From Paenochrobactrum glaciei (GTDB lineage Bacteria > Pseudomonadota > Alphaproteobacteria > Rhizobiales > Rhizobiaceae), in the NCBI RefSeq assembly GCF_039522165.1, contig NZ_BAAADE010000002.1, positions 124,001 through 188,000 on the forward strand: a DNA stretch of 64,000 nucleotides, written 5' to 3'. The position numbers were made by a program, and so were the translations under genes. Shown piece by piece: positions 34,157 to 43,686 of the stretch. The notes beneath the pieces are model-generated. The model made no database searches. It saw only the letters and a list, made by a program, of their open reading frames with translations, and was not told where the DNA came from. Position 1 is the stretch's first letter. Each line of letters starts with the position of its first letter.

Positions 34157-34534
34157 GGGAAATTCCTTTGCGTAACGAATAAATTCAAGTCCGTATGGTA
34201 TGCACACGTCCCGTGGATCGAAATTATGGATTGGAGATCGTCAGGAAGCGCGAACAGGCCGCACGGGTCGCAAAGTCACTCGACCGAAAAATCGATAATG
34301 CCTTATACGCTATTATTGTAGAAGGCACAAGCGGTCACCAAGGCTAATAAATTCATGAAAAAACACTGATAAATCAGTTGAATAAGGATGCGGCCTATTT
34401 GTAAATTCAATCATTTTCTGACGGAATTTTGAAAATAAGGGCAAAGTGTCGTTCAGTGACAGAGAAGCTTTTTATAAAAATGCACCCATAAAAAAAAGCC
34501 GGTGAGGGGATCACCGGCTTTTTTAATTTCAGGC
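34157..34534. other. cspA leader/promoter region
   Basis: 378 bases between cspA and carB. It should hold a long cspA 5' leader on the minus strand, and it contains the carB terminator at 34491-34526. No supported gene. Confidence 0.45.
34491..34526 (-). terminator. Terminator after carB
   Basis: AAAGCCGGTGA pairs with TCACCGGCTTT with A and T runs on both sides; on the minus strand it follows the carB stop by 8 bases. Confidence 0.9.
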
Positions 34535-37500
34535 TTATGCCGTGAAGTAATCTTGCAGCGGGCGCACTTGCAGTGAGCCGGCTTTCAGCGCTGCGATTGC
34601 TTCGGTTGCTGATTCTGCACCGGAAATGGTGGTGTAGTAAGGCAGCTTGTGCATCAGGGTTGCGCGGCGGATGGATTTGGAATCCGACACGGCACTGGCG
34701 CTGTCCGTGGTGTTGAAGACCAGATGAACCTGACGGTTGCGGATCGCGTCTTCAATATGCGGACGGCCTTCAATGACTTTGTTGACCTTGTTTGCTTTCA
34801 CACCATGCTCCGCGAGGAAGCGCTGTGTGCCGCCGGTTGCCAGAACTTCAAAGCCGAGATCAGCCAGTTTCTTAACTGCTGGCAGGATGCGTTCTTTGTC
34901 TTCGTCGCGAACGGAGACAAACACCGTACCTTCACGCGGCAGATCAACGCCTGCACCGAGCTGCGCTTTCGCAAATGCGATAGCGAAGTCGTAATCCAGC
35001 CCCATCACTTCACCGGTCGAGCGCATTTCAGGGCCGAGCAGTGTATCGACGCCCGGGAAGCGGGCAAACGGGAACACAGCTTCTTTCACTGCAATATGCG
35101 GACGCTTCGACATATCCGGCTCGCCGCCATAGGCGTTCAGCGCTGCATCAAGGGTTTCGCCAGCCATGATGCGGGCTGCAACCTTGGCGATCGGTGTGCC
35201 GATTGCTTTTGCTACGAACGGAACGGTACGCGATGCACGCGGGTTGACTTCCAGAACGAAGATCTGATCTTTCTGGATTGCAAACTGCACGTTCATCAGG
35301 CCGACGACGTTGAGCGCTTTGGCAAGAGCTGCGGTCTGGCGCTTGAGTTCTGCAACGATTGCTGGTGTCAGGGTATGAACCGGCAAGGAGCAGGCACTGT
35401 CACCGGAGTGAATACCAGCTTCTTCAATATGCTCCATAATACCGGAAACATAAGTGTTGGTGCCATCGCAGAGGCAGTCAACGTCCACTTCGATTGCATC
35501 GACCAGATAGGTATCGAACAGAAGCGGGTTTTTGCCAAGCAATGTATTGATCTGGCCGGTTTTATCGTTCGGATATTTCGCCTTGATGTCTTCCGGTACC
35601 AGTTCAGGCACGGTGTCGAGCAGGTATGACTGCAAGCCACGTTCATCTTGAATGATCTGCATTGCACGACCACCAAGCACGTAAGAAGGACGCACAACCA
35701 GCGGGAAGCCAAGATCACCAGCAATGAGACGAGCCTGTTCAACCGAATAGGCAATGCCGTTTTTAGGCTGGTTGAGATCATTTTTGATCAGCAGCTTCTG
35801 GAAGCGGTCGCGGTCTTCTGCAAGGTCAATTGCATCAGGCGATGTACCAAGGATTGGAATACCGGCTTTTTCAAGCGCTTCTGCAAGCTTCAGCGGGGTC
35901 TGGCCACCAAACTGAACGATAACGCCGTGCAATGTACCGGCCTGCTGCTCAACGCGCAGAATTTCAAGCACATCTTCCGCGGTTAGCGGTTCGAAATAAA
36001 GGCGGTCTGACGTGTCATAGTCGGTTGAAACTGTTTCAGGGTTACAGTTGACCATGATGGCTTCAAAATCAGCGTCACCGAGCGCAAAAGCGGCATGGCA
36101 GCAGCAATAGTCAAACTCGATACCCTGACCGATACGGTTAGGGCCGCCACCGAGGATAACAACCTTCTTGCGATCTGAAACGCCGGCTTCCGAAGCGGTG
36201 CTGCCTGCAAACGGGGTTTCATAAGAAGAATACATATAAGCGGTTGGCGAGGCGAATTCGGCAGCGCATGTATCAATGCGTTTGAAAACCGGATGAACTT
36301 TCAACTCAGCGCGCAGTTTTGCCACATCGCTGGCATCCTGACCGGTGATGCTGGCCAGACGGGCATCAGAAAAGCCCATGGCTTTCAGCATACGCAGATT
36401 TTCTGCATCCTGCGGCAGTCCGTGCTCGCGCACGCGCTGTTCCATCTGCACGATTTCAGAAATCTGATCGAGGAACCAAGGGTCGATCTTGCTGGCGTCA
36501 TGGATCTGCTCATTGGTGAGACCCAAACGCATGGACTGGGCAACCATGCGCAGACGATCTGGTGTCGGTGTGCCGATAGCTGCGCGGATTGCGTTCTTTT
36601 CGTCGCCGTCTTCAATGCCCGGAATGGAAATTTCGTCAAAGCCGGTCAGGCCGGTTTCGAGGCCGCGAAGCGCTTTCTGCAAGGATTCCTGGAAAGTACG
36701 GCCGATAGCCATCACTTCACCAACCGATTTCATTGCAGTGGTGAGGATTGGCGAAGAGCCCGGGAATTTTTCAAAAGCAAAACGCGGGATTTTGGTGACA
36801 ACATAGTCAATGCTTGGTTCAAACGAAGCAGGGGTTGCACCACCGGTAATGTCGTTGTCCAATTCGTCCAGCGTATAGCCGACAGCAAGCTTGGCAGCCA
36901 CTTTGGCAATCGGGAAGCCGGTTGCTTTGGAAGCCAGTGCAGATGAACGCGACACGCGCGGGTTCATTTCAATGACGATCATACGGCCATTGGCCGGATT
37001 GATGGCGAACTGCACGTTGGAACCGCCGGTTTCAACGCCGATTTCACGAAGAACCGCAATCGATGCATTACGCATGATCTGGTATTCTTTGTCGGTCAGG
37101 GTGATGGCAGGTGCCACAGTGATACTGTCACCGGTGTGAACGCCCATCGGATCGACGTTTTCGATGGAGCAAATGATGATGCAGTTGTCCGCTTTATCGC
37201 GCACAACTTCCATTTCATATTCTTTCCAGCCGAGAACGGATTCTTCAATCAGCACTTCAGTGGTTGGCGAAGCATCAAGGCCGCCTTCGATGATTTCGAA
37301 GAATTCCTGACGGTTGTAAGCAATACCACCGCCGGTGCCGCCAAGGGTAAAGCTCGGGCGGATAATGGCTGGCAAGCCAACAATGTCGAGCGCCTGTGCA
37401 GCCTTTGACAAAGCGTGACCCATATAGCGCTGCTTGCGATCGGTTTCGCCGAGCTGCCATTCGGTTTCGAGCTTATCAAGAGCCGCATCAAGCGCATCGC

Positions 37501-38023
37501 CTGAAAGGGTTGCGCGCAGTTCAGCACGGCGTGCGTCGTGTGCCTTACGGTCTTCTTCTTTAACTTCGGTTGCGTTGGCAAGGAAAGATGTAGGTGTATC
37601 AAGACCGATCTTGTGCATTGCTTCGCGGAAGAGGGCGCGGTCTTCTGCCTTATCAATGGCATGGGCATCCGCACCGATCATTTCCACATTGTAGCGTTCC
37701 AAAACGCCCATGCGACGCAGCGACAATGCCGTGTTAAGCGCTGTCTGGCCGCCCATGGTTGGCAGCAATGCATCAGGGCGTTCTTTGGCAATGATCTTTG
37801 CCACAACTTCTGGTGTGATCGGCTCAATATAGGTCGCATCTGCCAGATCCGGATCGGTCATGATGGTGGCCGGATTGGAGTTGACGAGGATGATGCGGTA
37901 GCCTTCCTCTTTCAGTGCCTTACAAGCCTGAGTTCCTGAATAGTCAAACTCACATGCCTGTCCGATAACAATAGGTCCGGCACCGATAATAAGGATAGAT
38001 TTTATATCTGTACGTTTCGGCAT
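34535..38023 (-). CDS. carB: Carbamoyl-phosphate synthase large subunit
   Basis: 1162 aa. Makes carbamoyl phosphate for arginine and pyrimidine synthesis with CarA. Two homologous ATP-grasp halves: the first with SILIIGAGPIVIGQACEFDYSGTQACKALKEEG and PAIIRPSFTLGGTGGGIAYN, the second with KKVVILGGGPNRIGQGIEFDYCCCHAAF and PLVVRPSYVLGGRAMQII; oligomerisation domain between them; C-terminal MGS-like regulatory domain with VLATGGTQRFLAEHG. Somewhat longer than E. coli CarB (1073 aa), as is usual for alphaproteobacteria because of an insert in the first ATP-grasp half (~150-190). carA is 1.5 kb away with a divergent gene between. Confidence 0.97.
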   Translation of the reverse strand: MPKRTDIKSILIIGAGPIVIGQACEFDYSGTQACKALKEEGYRIILVNSNPATIMTDPDLADATYIEPITPEVVAKIIAKERPDALLPTMGGQTALNTALSLRRMGVLERYNVEMIGADAHAIDKAEDRALFREAMHKIGLDTPTSFLANATEVKEEDRKAHDARRAELRATLSGDALDAALDKLETEWQLGETDRKQRYMGHALSKAAQALDIVGLPAIIRPSFTLGGTGGGIAYNRQEFFEIIEGGLDASPTTEVLIEESVLGWKEYEMEVVRDKADNCIIICSIENVDPMGVHTGDSITVAPAITLTDKEYQIMRNASIAVLREIGVETGGSNVQFAINPANGRMIVIEMNPRVSRSSALASKATGFPIAKVAAKLAVGYTLDELDNDITGGATPASFEPSIDYVVTKIPRFAFEKFPGSSPILTTAMKSVGEVMAIGRTFQESLQKALRGLETGLTGFDEISIPGIEDGDEKNAIRAAIGTPTPDRLRMVAQSMRLGLTNEQIHDASKIDPWFLDQISEIVQMEQRVREHGLPQDAENLRMLKAMGFSDARLASITGQDASDVAKLRAELKVHPVFKRIDTCAAEFASPTAYMYSSYETPFAGSTASEAGVSDRKKVVILGGGPNRIGQGIEFDYCCCHAAFALGDADFEAIMVNCNPETVSTDYDTSDRLYFEPLTAEDVLEILRVEQQAGTLHGVIVQFGGQTPLKLAEALEKAGIPILGTSPDAIDLAEDRDRFQKLLIKNDLNQPKNGIAYSVEQARLIAGDLGFPLVVRPSYVLGGRAMQIIQDERGLQSYLLDTVPELVPEDIKAKYPNDKTGQINTLLGKNPLLFDTYLVDAIEVDVDCLCDGTNTYVSGIMEHIEEAGIHSGDSACSLPVHTLTPAIVAELKRQTAALAKALNVVGLMNVQFAIQKDQIFVLEVNPRASRTVPFVAKAIGTPIAKVAARIMAGETLDAALNAYGGEPDMSKRPHIAVKEAVFPFARFPGVDTLLGPEMRSTGEVMGLDYDFAIAFAKAQLGAGVDLPREGTVFVSVRDEDKERILPAVKKLADLGFEVLATGGTQRFLAEHGVKANKVNKVIEGRPHIEDAIRNRQVHLVFNTTDSASAVSDSKSIRRATLMHKLPYYTTISGAESATEAIAALKAGSLQVRPLQDYFTA

Positions 38024-38491
38024 GGTGACATCCTATTGTTTGTTTAGCCTGCCAGAAAAGCCCGCACGGATATCCGGCGGGTTGGCGGCAATTTAAATTC
38101 TTGGGCTAAGCGTGCCTTATAGGCAATGATCGCTTTAAGCGGAACCCTCTAATTTCATTTTTATGGCATTATTTTGCATGTTAGCACCATCTTTTTTGCA
38201 TATCGGTGTTTCTGTGGCCAGATCATGCGTGAAATTTGACCGATATGCACAAAGAGGGGGCGCTTTTTGTTAAAGAAACTGCGTTTCTGAATAGAATAAA
38301 GAATCTCTGTGTGATTTATAAAGAGCAAAAATAAAGTGGCTCATTCTTTTTGCGGCATCTGATTAGGTGCGCGGAACTGTAAGGGTGGTTTCGACGTTGA
38401 TGATGAACCGGAACGCGATGCAGATCAGGATGATTGTTTGAGCCGTTTTGTGCTATGAATTTAAAAGTTAAGCTGAACAGGGAGTTCGCGC
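38024..38491. other. carB upstream region with a long inverted repeat
   Basis: 468 AT-rich bases between the carB start and the metallopeptidase gene. It contains the inverted repeat at 38197-38249 and both promoters. No supported gene. Confidence 0.5.
38197..38249. promoter_or_regulatory. Perfect 11-base inverted repeat upstream of carB
   Basis: TGCATATCGGT at 38197-38207 is the exact reverse complement of ACCGATATGCA at 38239-38249, separated by 31 bases. It is either two operator half-sites or a stem in a leader RNA; there is no T-run directly after it. Confidence 0.5.
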
Positions 38492-39436
38492 ATGCGTTGG
38501 CAAGGCCGCAGGCAAAGTGACAATGTGGAAGACCGCCGTGTCAATGGCGATAATGGCTTGGGCGGTCGTCGGGGCGGCTTTGGCGGCAATATGGGCGGTG
38601 GCGGCTTCGGTGGTCCCGGTTTTCGTCTTGTACGCGGTGGCGGCGTTTCCGGTATCGTCATTCTGGTGATCATGTTCTTCGTGCTGAAATTTGTCGGCGT
38701 TGATCCATGGGCAGTGCTTTTCAGTGACGGTTCCATGCCGGCACAAACCCAGTCACAGCAATCCGGCCGCTCTGTTGCACAAGGCGGTCAGGTGCAAAAT
38801 GATGAAATGACCCAGTTTGTACGCACTATTCTGGCTGAAACCGAAGATACATGGAGTGGTATTTTCCAGTCACAAGGTGCGCAATATCCGGCGCCTTCTC
38901 TGGTTTTGTTTAAAGACCGTGTAAGCTCCGCCTGTGGCACGGCATCTTCTGCTTCGGGGCCGTTTTATTGTCCGGGTGACAAGAAGGTTTATATTGATCT
39001 GACTTTCTATGATGAACTGGCTAATCGCTTCCGTGCATCGGGTAATTTTGCGCAAGCCTATGTTCTGGCGCATGAGGTCGGCCACCATGTGCAGAACCTG
39101 CTCGGTATTTTGCCGAAGTTCAATCAGATGCGCCAGAAGATGAGCGAAGTTGAAGCCAATAAAATGTCTGTTCGCGTTGAGCTTCAGGCTGATTGCTTTG
39201 CCGGTATCTGGGGCTATTACACCGAGCAGAAAGGCTTGCTGGAAACAGGTGACTTGGAAGATGCGCTGAATGCTGCTCACCAGATTGGTGATGATACATT
39301 GCAGAAGCGCTCACAGGGCTATGTTGTGCCCGATAGTTTCAACCACGGCACATCCGAGCAGCGTGCAAAATGGTTCAAGCGTGGTTTTGAAACCGGTAAG
39401 CTTGATGCCTGCGATACATTCAGCGGCGCGATTTAA
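38492..39436 (+). CDS. Neutral zinc metallopeptidase (YpfJ family)
   Basis: 314 aa. Gly/Arg-rich N-terminus (RRGGFGGNMGGGGFGGPGF, ~26-44), one membrane helix (~53-69), then the peptidase domain with zinc motif HEVGHHVQN (His194, Glu195, His198). The downstream part has VELQADCFAGIWGYYTE, which gives the third zinc ligand region, and DDTLQKRSQGYVVPDSFNHGTSEQRAKWFKRG. The family (DUF2342-like / YpfJ, putative neutral zinc metallopeptidase) is widespread but without a known substrate. Lies divergently between carA and carB. Confidence 0.9.
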   Translation: MRWQGRRQSDNVEDRRVNGDNGLGGRRGGFGGNMGGGGFGGPGFRLVRGGGVSGIVILVIMFFVLKFVGVDPWAVLFSDGSMPAQTQSQQSGRSVAQGGQVQNDEMTQFVRTILAETEDTWSGIFQSQGAQYPAPSLVLFKDRVSSACGTASSASGPFYCPGDKKVYIDLTFYDELANRFRASGNFAQAYVLAHEVGHHVQNLLGILPKFNQMRQKMSEVEANKMSVRVELQADCFAGIWGYYTEQKGLLETGDLEDALNAAHQIGDDTLQKRSQGYVVPDSFNHGTSEQRAKWFKRGFETGKLDACDTFSGAI

Positions 39437-39455
39437 AATCGTTTCTACTGATACA

Positions 39456-39487
39456 AAAAAAAGCCGGACATAATGTCCGGCTTTTTT
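39456..39487. terminator. Bidirectional terminator, metallopeptidase / carA
   Basis: AAAAAAGCCGGACA pairs with TGTCCGGCTTTTTT over a two-base loop. Confidence 0.9.
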
Positions 39488-39538
39488 ATTGTCTTGAATT
39501 TTACAGGCTTCAAGCCGCTTCGCGTAAGTTTTTTAGTT

Positions 39539-40759
39539 TCAGGCCGCTTCGCGTTCAGGAAGCAATGCTTCACCGCGCTTTGCACGGATCAGGTTGATAA
39601 AGCGACGGAAGAGGTAATGGGAATCTTCCGAGCCCGGGCCTGCTTCCGGATGGTGCTGAACCGAGAAAATCGGCTTACCAATAACCTGCAAACCACAATT
39701 CGTGCCATCAAACAGCGATACATGCGTTTCTTCAACATGCTCAGGCAAGCTGTCTGAATCCACTGCAAAGCCGTGGTTCATCGAAACGATTTCCACCTTG
39801 TTTGTGGTGTAATCTTTCACCGGATGGTTGGCACCGTGATGACCCTGATGCATTTTCTGGGTGTTGCCGCCCAGTGCACGCGCCAGCATCTGGTGACCAA
39901 GGCAGATACCAAACAGCGGAATATCGCTTGCAATCAGCTTTTCGATGGTTGGTACCGCATATTCGCCAGTTGCTGCCGGATCGCCGGGGCCGTTGGACAG
40001 GAAAATGCCGTCTGGCTGATAGGCCAAAATATCTTCAGCTGAAGTGGTGGCCGGAACAATGGTGATTTTTGCGCCAAGACCGGCAAGAATGCGCAGGATG
40101 TTGCGCTTCACGCCGTAATCGATCGCAACAATATGGTATTTTGGTTCGGCTAATTCGCCATAGCCTTCATCCCAGACCCAAGGTGCCTGCGACCATGTGG
40201 AAGACTGGCCGCTGGTAACATCTTTGGCCAGATCAAGACCTTCAAGGCCTGACCAGTTCTTGGCACGTGCTTTCAGTGCGTCGAGGTCAAAATTGCCTTC
40301 AGGATCATGGGCAATCACAGCATTCTGTGCGCCTTTTTCACGGATCAAAGCGGTGAGGGCGCGGGTATCAACGCCATAAATGCCGATGATGCCGCGGGTT
40401 TTCAGCCAAGGAGCCAGTTCTTGGGTGGCGCGGTAATTGGAGGACGCTGTTACCGGCGCTTTCAAAATGACACCCACAGCACCGGTATGATTGGCGGGGG
40501 TTAGGTTTTCAATATCTTCATCATTGGCACCAACATTGCCGATGTGTGGGAATGTGAAGGTAATGATCTGACCTGCATAAGACGGGTCAGTCAAAATTTC
40601 CTGATATCCGGTCAAGGCCGTATTAAAGCAAACTTCTGCTTCAACAGCACCGGTTGCACCCGCGCCCATACCTTCGATGACAGTGCCATCGGCAAGAACG
40701 AGTACAGCGGTTGGCTTGGTCTTTGACCAGGGTGCAGTTGTGTGAGTTGTATTTGTCAT
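39539..40759 (-). CDS. carA: Carbamoyl-phosphate synthase small (glutaminase) subunit
   Basis: 406 aa from the ATG at 40759 with AGGAG just upstream; the frame is open 13 codons further. Hydrolyses glutamine and channels ammonia to CarB. N-terminal small-subunit domain starts TAVLVLADGTVIEGMGAGATG and has LTGYQEILTDPSYAGQIITFTFPHIGNVG. The class I glutaminase domain has the nucleophile Cys in LFGICLGHQMLARALG and His/Glu in FSVQHHPEAGPGSEDS. Normal length. Separated from carB by the zinc peptidase gene on the other strand, so the two subunits need separate promoters. Confidence 0.97.
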   Translation of the reverse strand: MTNTTHTTAPWSKTKPTAVLVLADGTVIEGMGAGATGAVEAEVCFNTALTGYQEILTDPSYAGQIITFTFPHIGNVGANDEDIENLTPANHTGAVGVILKAPVTASSNYRATQELAPWLKTRGIIGIYGVDTRALTALIREKGAQNAVIAHDPEGNFDLDALKARAKNWSGLEGLDLAKDVTSGQSSTWSQAPWVWDEGYGELAEPKYHIVAIDYGVKRNILRILAGLGAKITIVPATTSAEDILAYQPDGIFLSNGPGDPAATGEYAVPTIEKLIASDIPLFGICLGHQMLARALGGNTQKMHQGHHGANHPVKDYTTNKVEIVSMNHGFAVDSDSLPEHVEETHVSLFDGTNCGLQVIGKPIFSVQHHPEAGPGSEDSHYLFRRFINLIRAKRGEALLPEREAA

Positions 40760-41059
40760 GTGGGCACTCCTGATCGGGCTGATGTTATAGCGTTGCACAG
40801 CGTGACTTGAAACAAAACCGGTTTCTCGCCATATGACACACGTAAAGACGTCGGGATGTGATGCTCCCGCCGTTGTGCATAGTCAAAGTTCTCTGCTAAG
40901 CCTTGGGCAATAGAGAAACACGACGCATCGGTCAATGACTGTCACGCAATTCTTGCAAAATAATTTGCAATTATGGCACTTTTAATAGTACTGACCGTCG
41001 GTTTTTATGAATAATGCACAAATATCCATTGAGTTTTATGACCGTCAGGAGAGACGTAG
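40760..41059. other. Divergent region carA / yqeY
   Basis: 300 bases that should carry the carA promoter (minus) and the yqeY promoter (plus). No repeat or RNA gene recognised. Confidence 0.4.
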
Positions 41060-41512
41060 ATGTTGCGCCAGCAGATTACTGAGGCACTGAACAACGCTTT
41101 GAAAGCGCAGGAAAAACGCCGTGTTTCTACACTGCGTTTGGTGATGGCGGCTGTTCAGGATCGCGATATAGCCAATCGTTCAGCTGGTAAAGATCCGGTC
41201 GGCGATGAAGAGCTTTTGACCATTTTGGCAAAAATGATCAAGCAGCGCGAAGATTCCTCCAAGATTTATATCGAAGGGAATCGCCCTGAGCTGGCACAGA
41301 ACGAACAGGATGAAATTGAGATCATTCGTGATTTTCTGCCGCAGCAATTGTCGGCTGACGAAGTGAAGACAATTTGCGCCGATGTGATCAAGGAAATTGA
41401 TGCGCAGGGCTTGCGCGACATGGGCAAGATCATGGCTGTGCTGAAAGAGCGCTATACCGGCCAGATGGATTTTGCTTTGGCCAGTAGTTTCGTAAAAGAA
41501 CTTTTATCGTAA
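41060..41512 (+). CDS. GatB/YqeY-domain protein
   Basis: 150 aa, all helical YqeY domain: LRQQITEALNNALKAQEKRRVSTLRLVMAAVQDRDIANRS, then MIKQREDSSKIYIEGNRPELAQNEQDEIEIIRDFLPQQLS and AQGLRDMGKIMAVLKERYTGQMDFALASSFVKELL. Related to the C-terminal domain of GatB, which positions tRNA in the amidotransferase, but the stand-alone protein has no clear function. CAGGAGAG before the ATG. The carA-yqeY-dnaG-rpoD order is common in alphaproteobacteria. Confidence 0.93.
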   Translation: MLRQQITEALNNALKAQEKRRVSTLRLVMAAVQDRDIANRSAGKDPVGDEELLTILAKMIKQREDSSKIYIEGNRPELAQNEQDEIEIIRDFLPQQLSADEVKTICADVIKEIDAQGLRDMGKIMAVLKERYTGQMDFALASSFVKELLS

Positions 41513-41586
41513 GATAAAAGTCTTGTAACGAAACTGCGACAACTAAAAATGCAGTTTCGTCAAAAAACCATCCGCAAGAATATCAA

Positions 41587-41621
41587 AAGCCGCGCTTCCA
41601 TTAATGAAGCGCGGCTTTTTG
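41587..41621. terminator. Bidirectional terminator, yqeY / Na-Pi cotransporter
   Basis: AAGCCGCGCTTC pairs with GAAGCGCGGCTT over a seven-base loop, followed by TTTTTG. Confidence 0.85.
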
Positions 41622-41625
41622 TTGA

Positions 41626-43320
41626 TCAGATGGTTTCAGATGGAGGATTTTTCGGCAGCTTGCGCAAGCGCGTGCCACCAAGCAGGCCTTCTTCTTCAAG
41701 TACCGGATAGGCAAGGGCTGCCAGCAACGAATTGATTTGTTTCAAGTCGCGGATGGTATCGAGATGAATGGTGCTTGTTTCAATACTGCGTGGTGAACCG
41801 GCACGCAGGCGGGCAAAATGCTGCCGTGTGGTTTCACGTTCCAGATCACGCAAACGGTCTTTTTGCTGCACCAATTGGCGTGCTGTGTTGCTGTCACGCG
41901 AGAGCAGCACATTGAAGGCCAGATGAGCATTGGAGAGAACGACCTCGTGAAATTCGACGATTTCCTTCCAGCCTTCTTCGGTGAAGTTTAATTTTTGATC
42001 GAGCTTTTTCTGCACATGCACCAGCATATTGCGCACGATAATGTCTCCGACCTGTTCCAGCTTGATACAGGCTTCCAGGAGCTCCTGCATACGGGCGGCT
42101 TCAGCTTCTGTGAGCTTTTGGGTGGCCAGCTGGGTCAGATAAAGTTTGATCGCCATATGCCGTTTGTCGACACGGTCATCAAGGGCGGCCAGTTCATCAA
42201 TGCGGGTTTGATCGGGCTTTTCAAAAACATCGATTGCCCGCTGCAACATGACTTCCACGGTTTCGCAAACGCTTAAAACCTCACGGGTGGCATTGGCCAG
42301 TGCTTGTGCCGGATGCTTCAGTGCGCCTTTATCAAGCGCACTATATTGCTCTAATTCCGCCGGAGATTGGGGGCCATATTTATGGGCATTGATTTGCACC
42401 AGTGCTTTGGTGGTGCGCAATACCAGACCTGAAAGCGGAATACCGGCAATCAAAATAATGACGTTGAAGACAATATGCGCATTGATGACCTGCGAGGACG
42501 GGTCTTGGCCGAGCAGTGCCAGATCGGGTTTGAAGGTTTCAACCAGAATCAACATCACCAGTGAACCGGCACCGCGCATCAGCAGATTGCCGAGCGGTAC
42601 GATGCGGTTTTCGGGCGAGGCATTGCGGGTGAGGATAGGAGCAATAACGGATGAACCTAGATTGACGCCGAGCACCATAACCACGGCCAGATTAGCATCG
42701 ATCAGCCCGCGTGAGGAAAAGCTGACGAGCAAAATAATGGCAGCAACGCTGGAGTGAAACAGCCATGTCATTAATGCGGCCAGCAGATAGGCCGTGATGG
42801 GGTCACCCTTCAAATAATTGACGATGACCGGCAAGAGCTGGCTGTCACGCAAGGGTTCAGTTGCATGCGAGGTCATTTCCAGTGACAGGATTAACAAGGC
42901 AATGCCGACGCAGATGCGGCCGATCTGGCGCCATTGATGACGCTCGGTGGTCATGGAAATGGCAGTGCCTGCAACCAGCAAAAGCGGCACCATCAAGGTC
43001 AGATCAAAGGTCAGGATTTTGACGACCAGTGCTGAGCCAAGCTCGCCGCCACGCACTGCCATAAGTCCTGCAATGCCGGACACAAAGCCGGAGCCGACAA
43101 AAGAACCGACCAGCAATGTGACAGCGGTGGAGCTTTGCAATGCGATGGCAAGGCCTGTGCCGAAAGCGACTGCGAGCAACGGATTTTGCATGCGGTTACG
43201 CAAACCGCGCCGTAATTGTTCGCCAAAGGCTTCTTCAACGCCGGTGCGCACCATGCGGGTGGCCCACAACAGCAAAGCTACTGCACCAGCCAGATTTAAA
43301 AGGACAACGGAGCCGCTCAA
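41626..43320 (-). CDS. Na/Pi cotransporter with PhoU-like domain
   Basis: 564 aa. N-terminal half: eight or so membrane helices with the duplicated Na/Pi motif (GTGLAIALQSSTAVTLLVGSFVG and ALMTWLFHSSVAAIILLVSFSSRG, each with the QSS/HSS core). C-terminal half (~340-540) is a helical PhoU-like regulatory domain containing LEACIKLEQVGDIIVRNML. This is the NptA/YjbB type, moving phosphate with sodium. The start is TTG at 43320 with GGAGGGG nine bases before it; there is no better ATG. Confidence 0.92.
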   Translation of the reverse strand: MSGSVVLLNLAGAVALLLWATRMVRTGVEEAFGEQLRRGLRNRMQNPLLAVAFGTGLAIALQSSTAVTLLVGSFVGSGFVSGIAGLMAVRGGELGSALVVKILTFDLTLMVPLLLVAGTAISMTTERHQWRQIGRICVGIALLILSLEMTSHATEPLRDSQLLPVIVNYLKGDPITAYLLAALMTWLFHSSVAAIILLVSFSSRGLIDANLAVVMVLGVNLGSSVIAPILTRNASPENRIVPLGNLLMRGAGSLVMLILVETFKPDLALLGQDPSSQVINAHIVFNVIILIAGIPLSGLVLRTTKALVQINAHKYGPQSPAELEQYSALDKGALKHPAQALANATREVLSVCETVEVMLQRAIDVFEKPDQTRIDELAALDDRVDKRHMAIKLYLTQLATQKLTEAEAARMQELLEACIKLEQVGDIIVRNMLVHVQKKLDQKLNFTEEGWKEIVEFHEVVLSNAHLAFNVLLSRDSNTARQLVQQKDRLRDLERETTRQHFARLRAGSPRSIETSTIHLDTIRDLKQINSLLAALAYPVLEEEGLLGGTRLRKLPKNPPSETI

Positions 43321-43686
43321 TGAATTTTACCCCTCCGTTGGTCCGAAAATTATGTGAATAGGCCGAAAAATAAAGGATGTAAGGGTGATTATCTTAAGTT
43401 TTATCACGCTTTAACACTCGCAATATAGAATTAAAATATCGATAATCCAACAGCTGATACATATGTTCTTTAACGCCGGAGATGCGTCCAAATTAAGTTT
43501 TGCACAGGGTTAAGCACTAAATGATAAATCTGATGTGACAGAGCTTTGGAATTAAGCAAGCTTCGCTCTATATATGTGATATTCTGGTTTTCGGATGAAG
43601 GTTTAAATTTCCGGCACCTCAGCTGCTTTGCGCATTGTTGCTGCATGTAGCTTTGGGCACGGATTTATGTGAAGTGGTCTTTTTAT
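43321..43686. other. Promoter region of dnaG and the Na/Pi gene
   Basis: 366 AT-rich bases between divergent genes. I see no repeat, RNA gene or ORF with support. Confidence 0.4.

Noticed and set aside
34649..35629. 326-codon frame opposite carB
   Set aside because: Antisense shadow; His/Cys/Phe-rich translation typical of reversed coding sequence.
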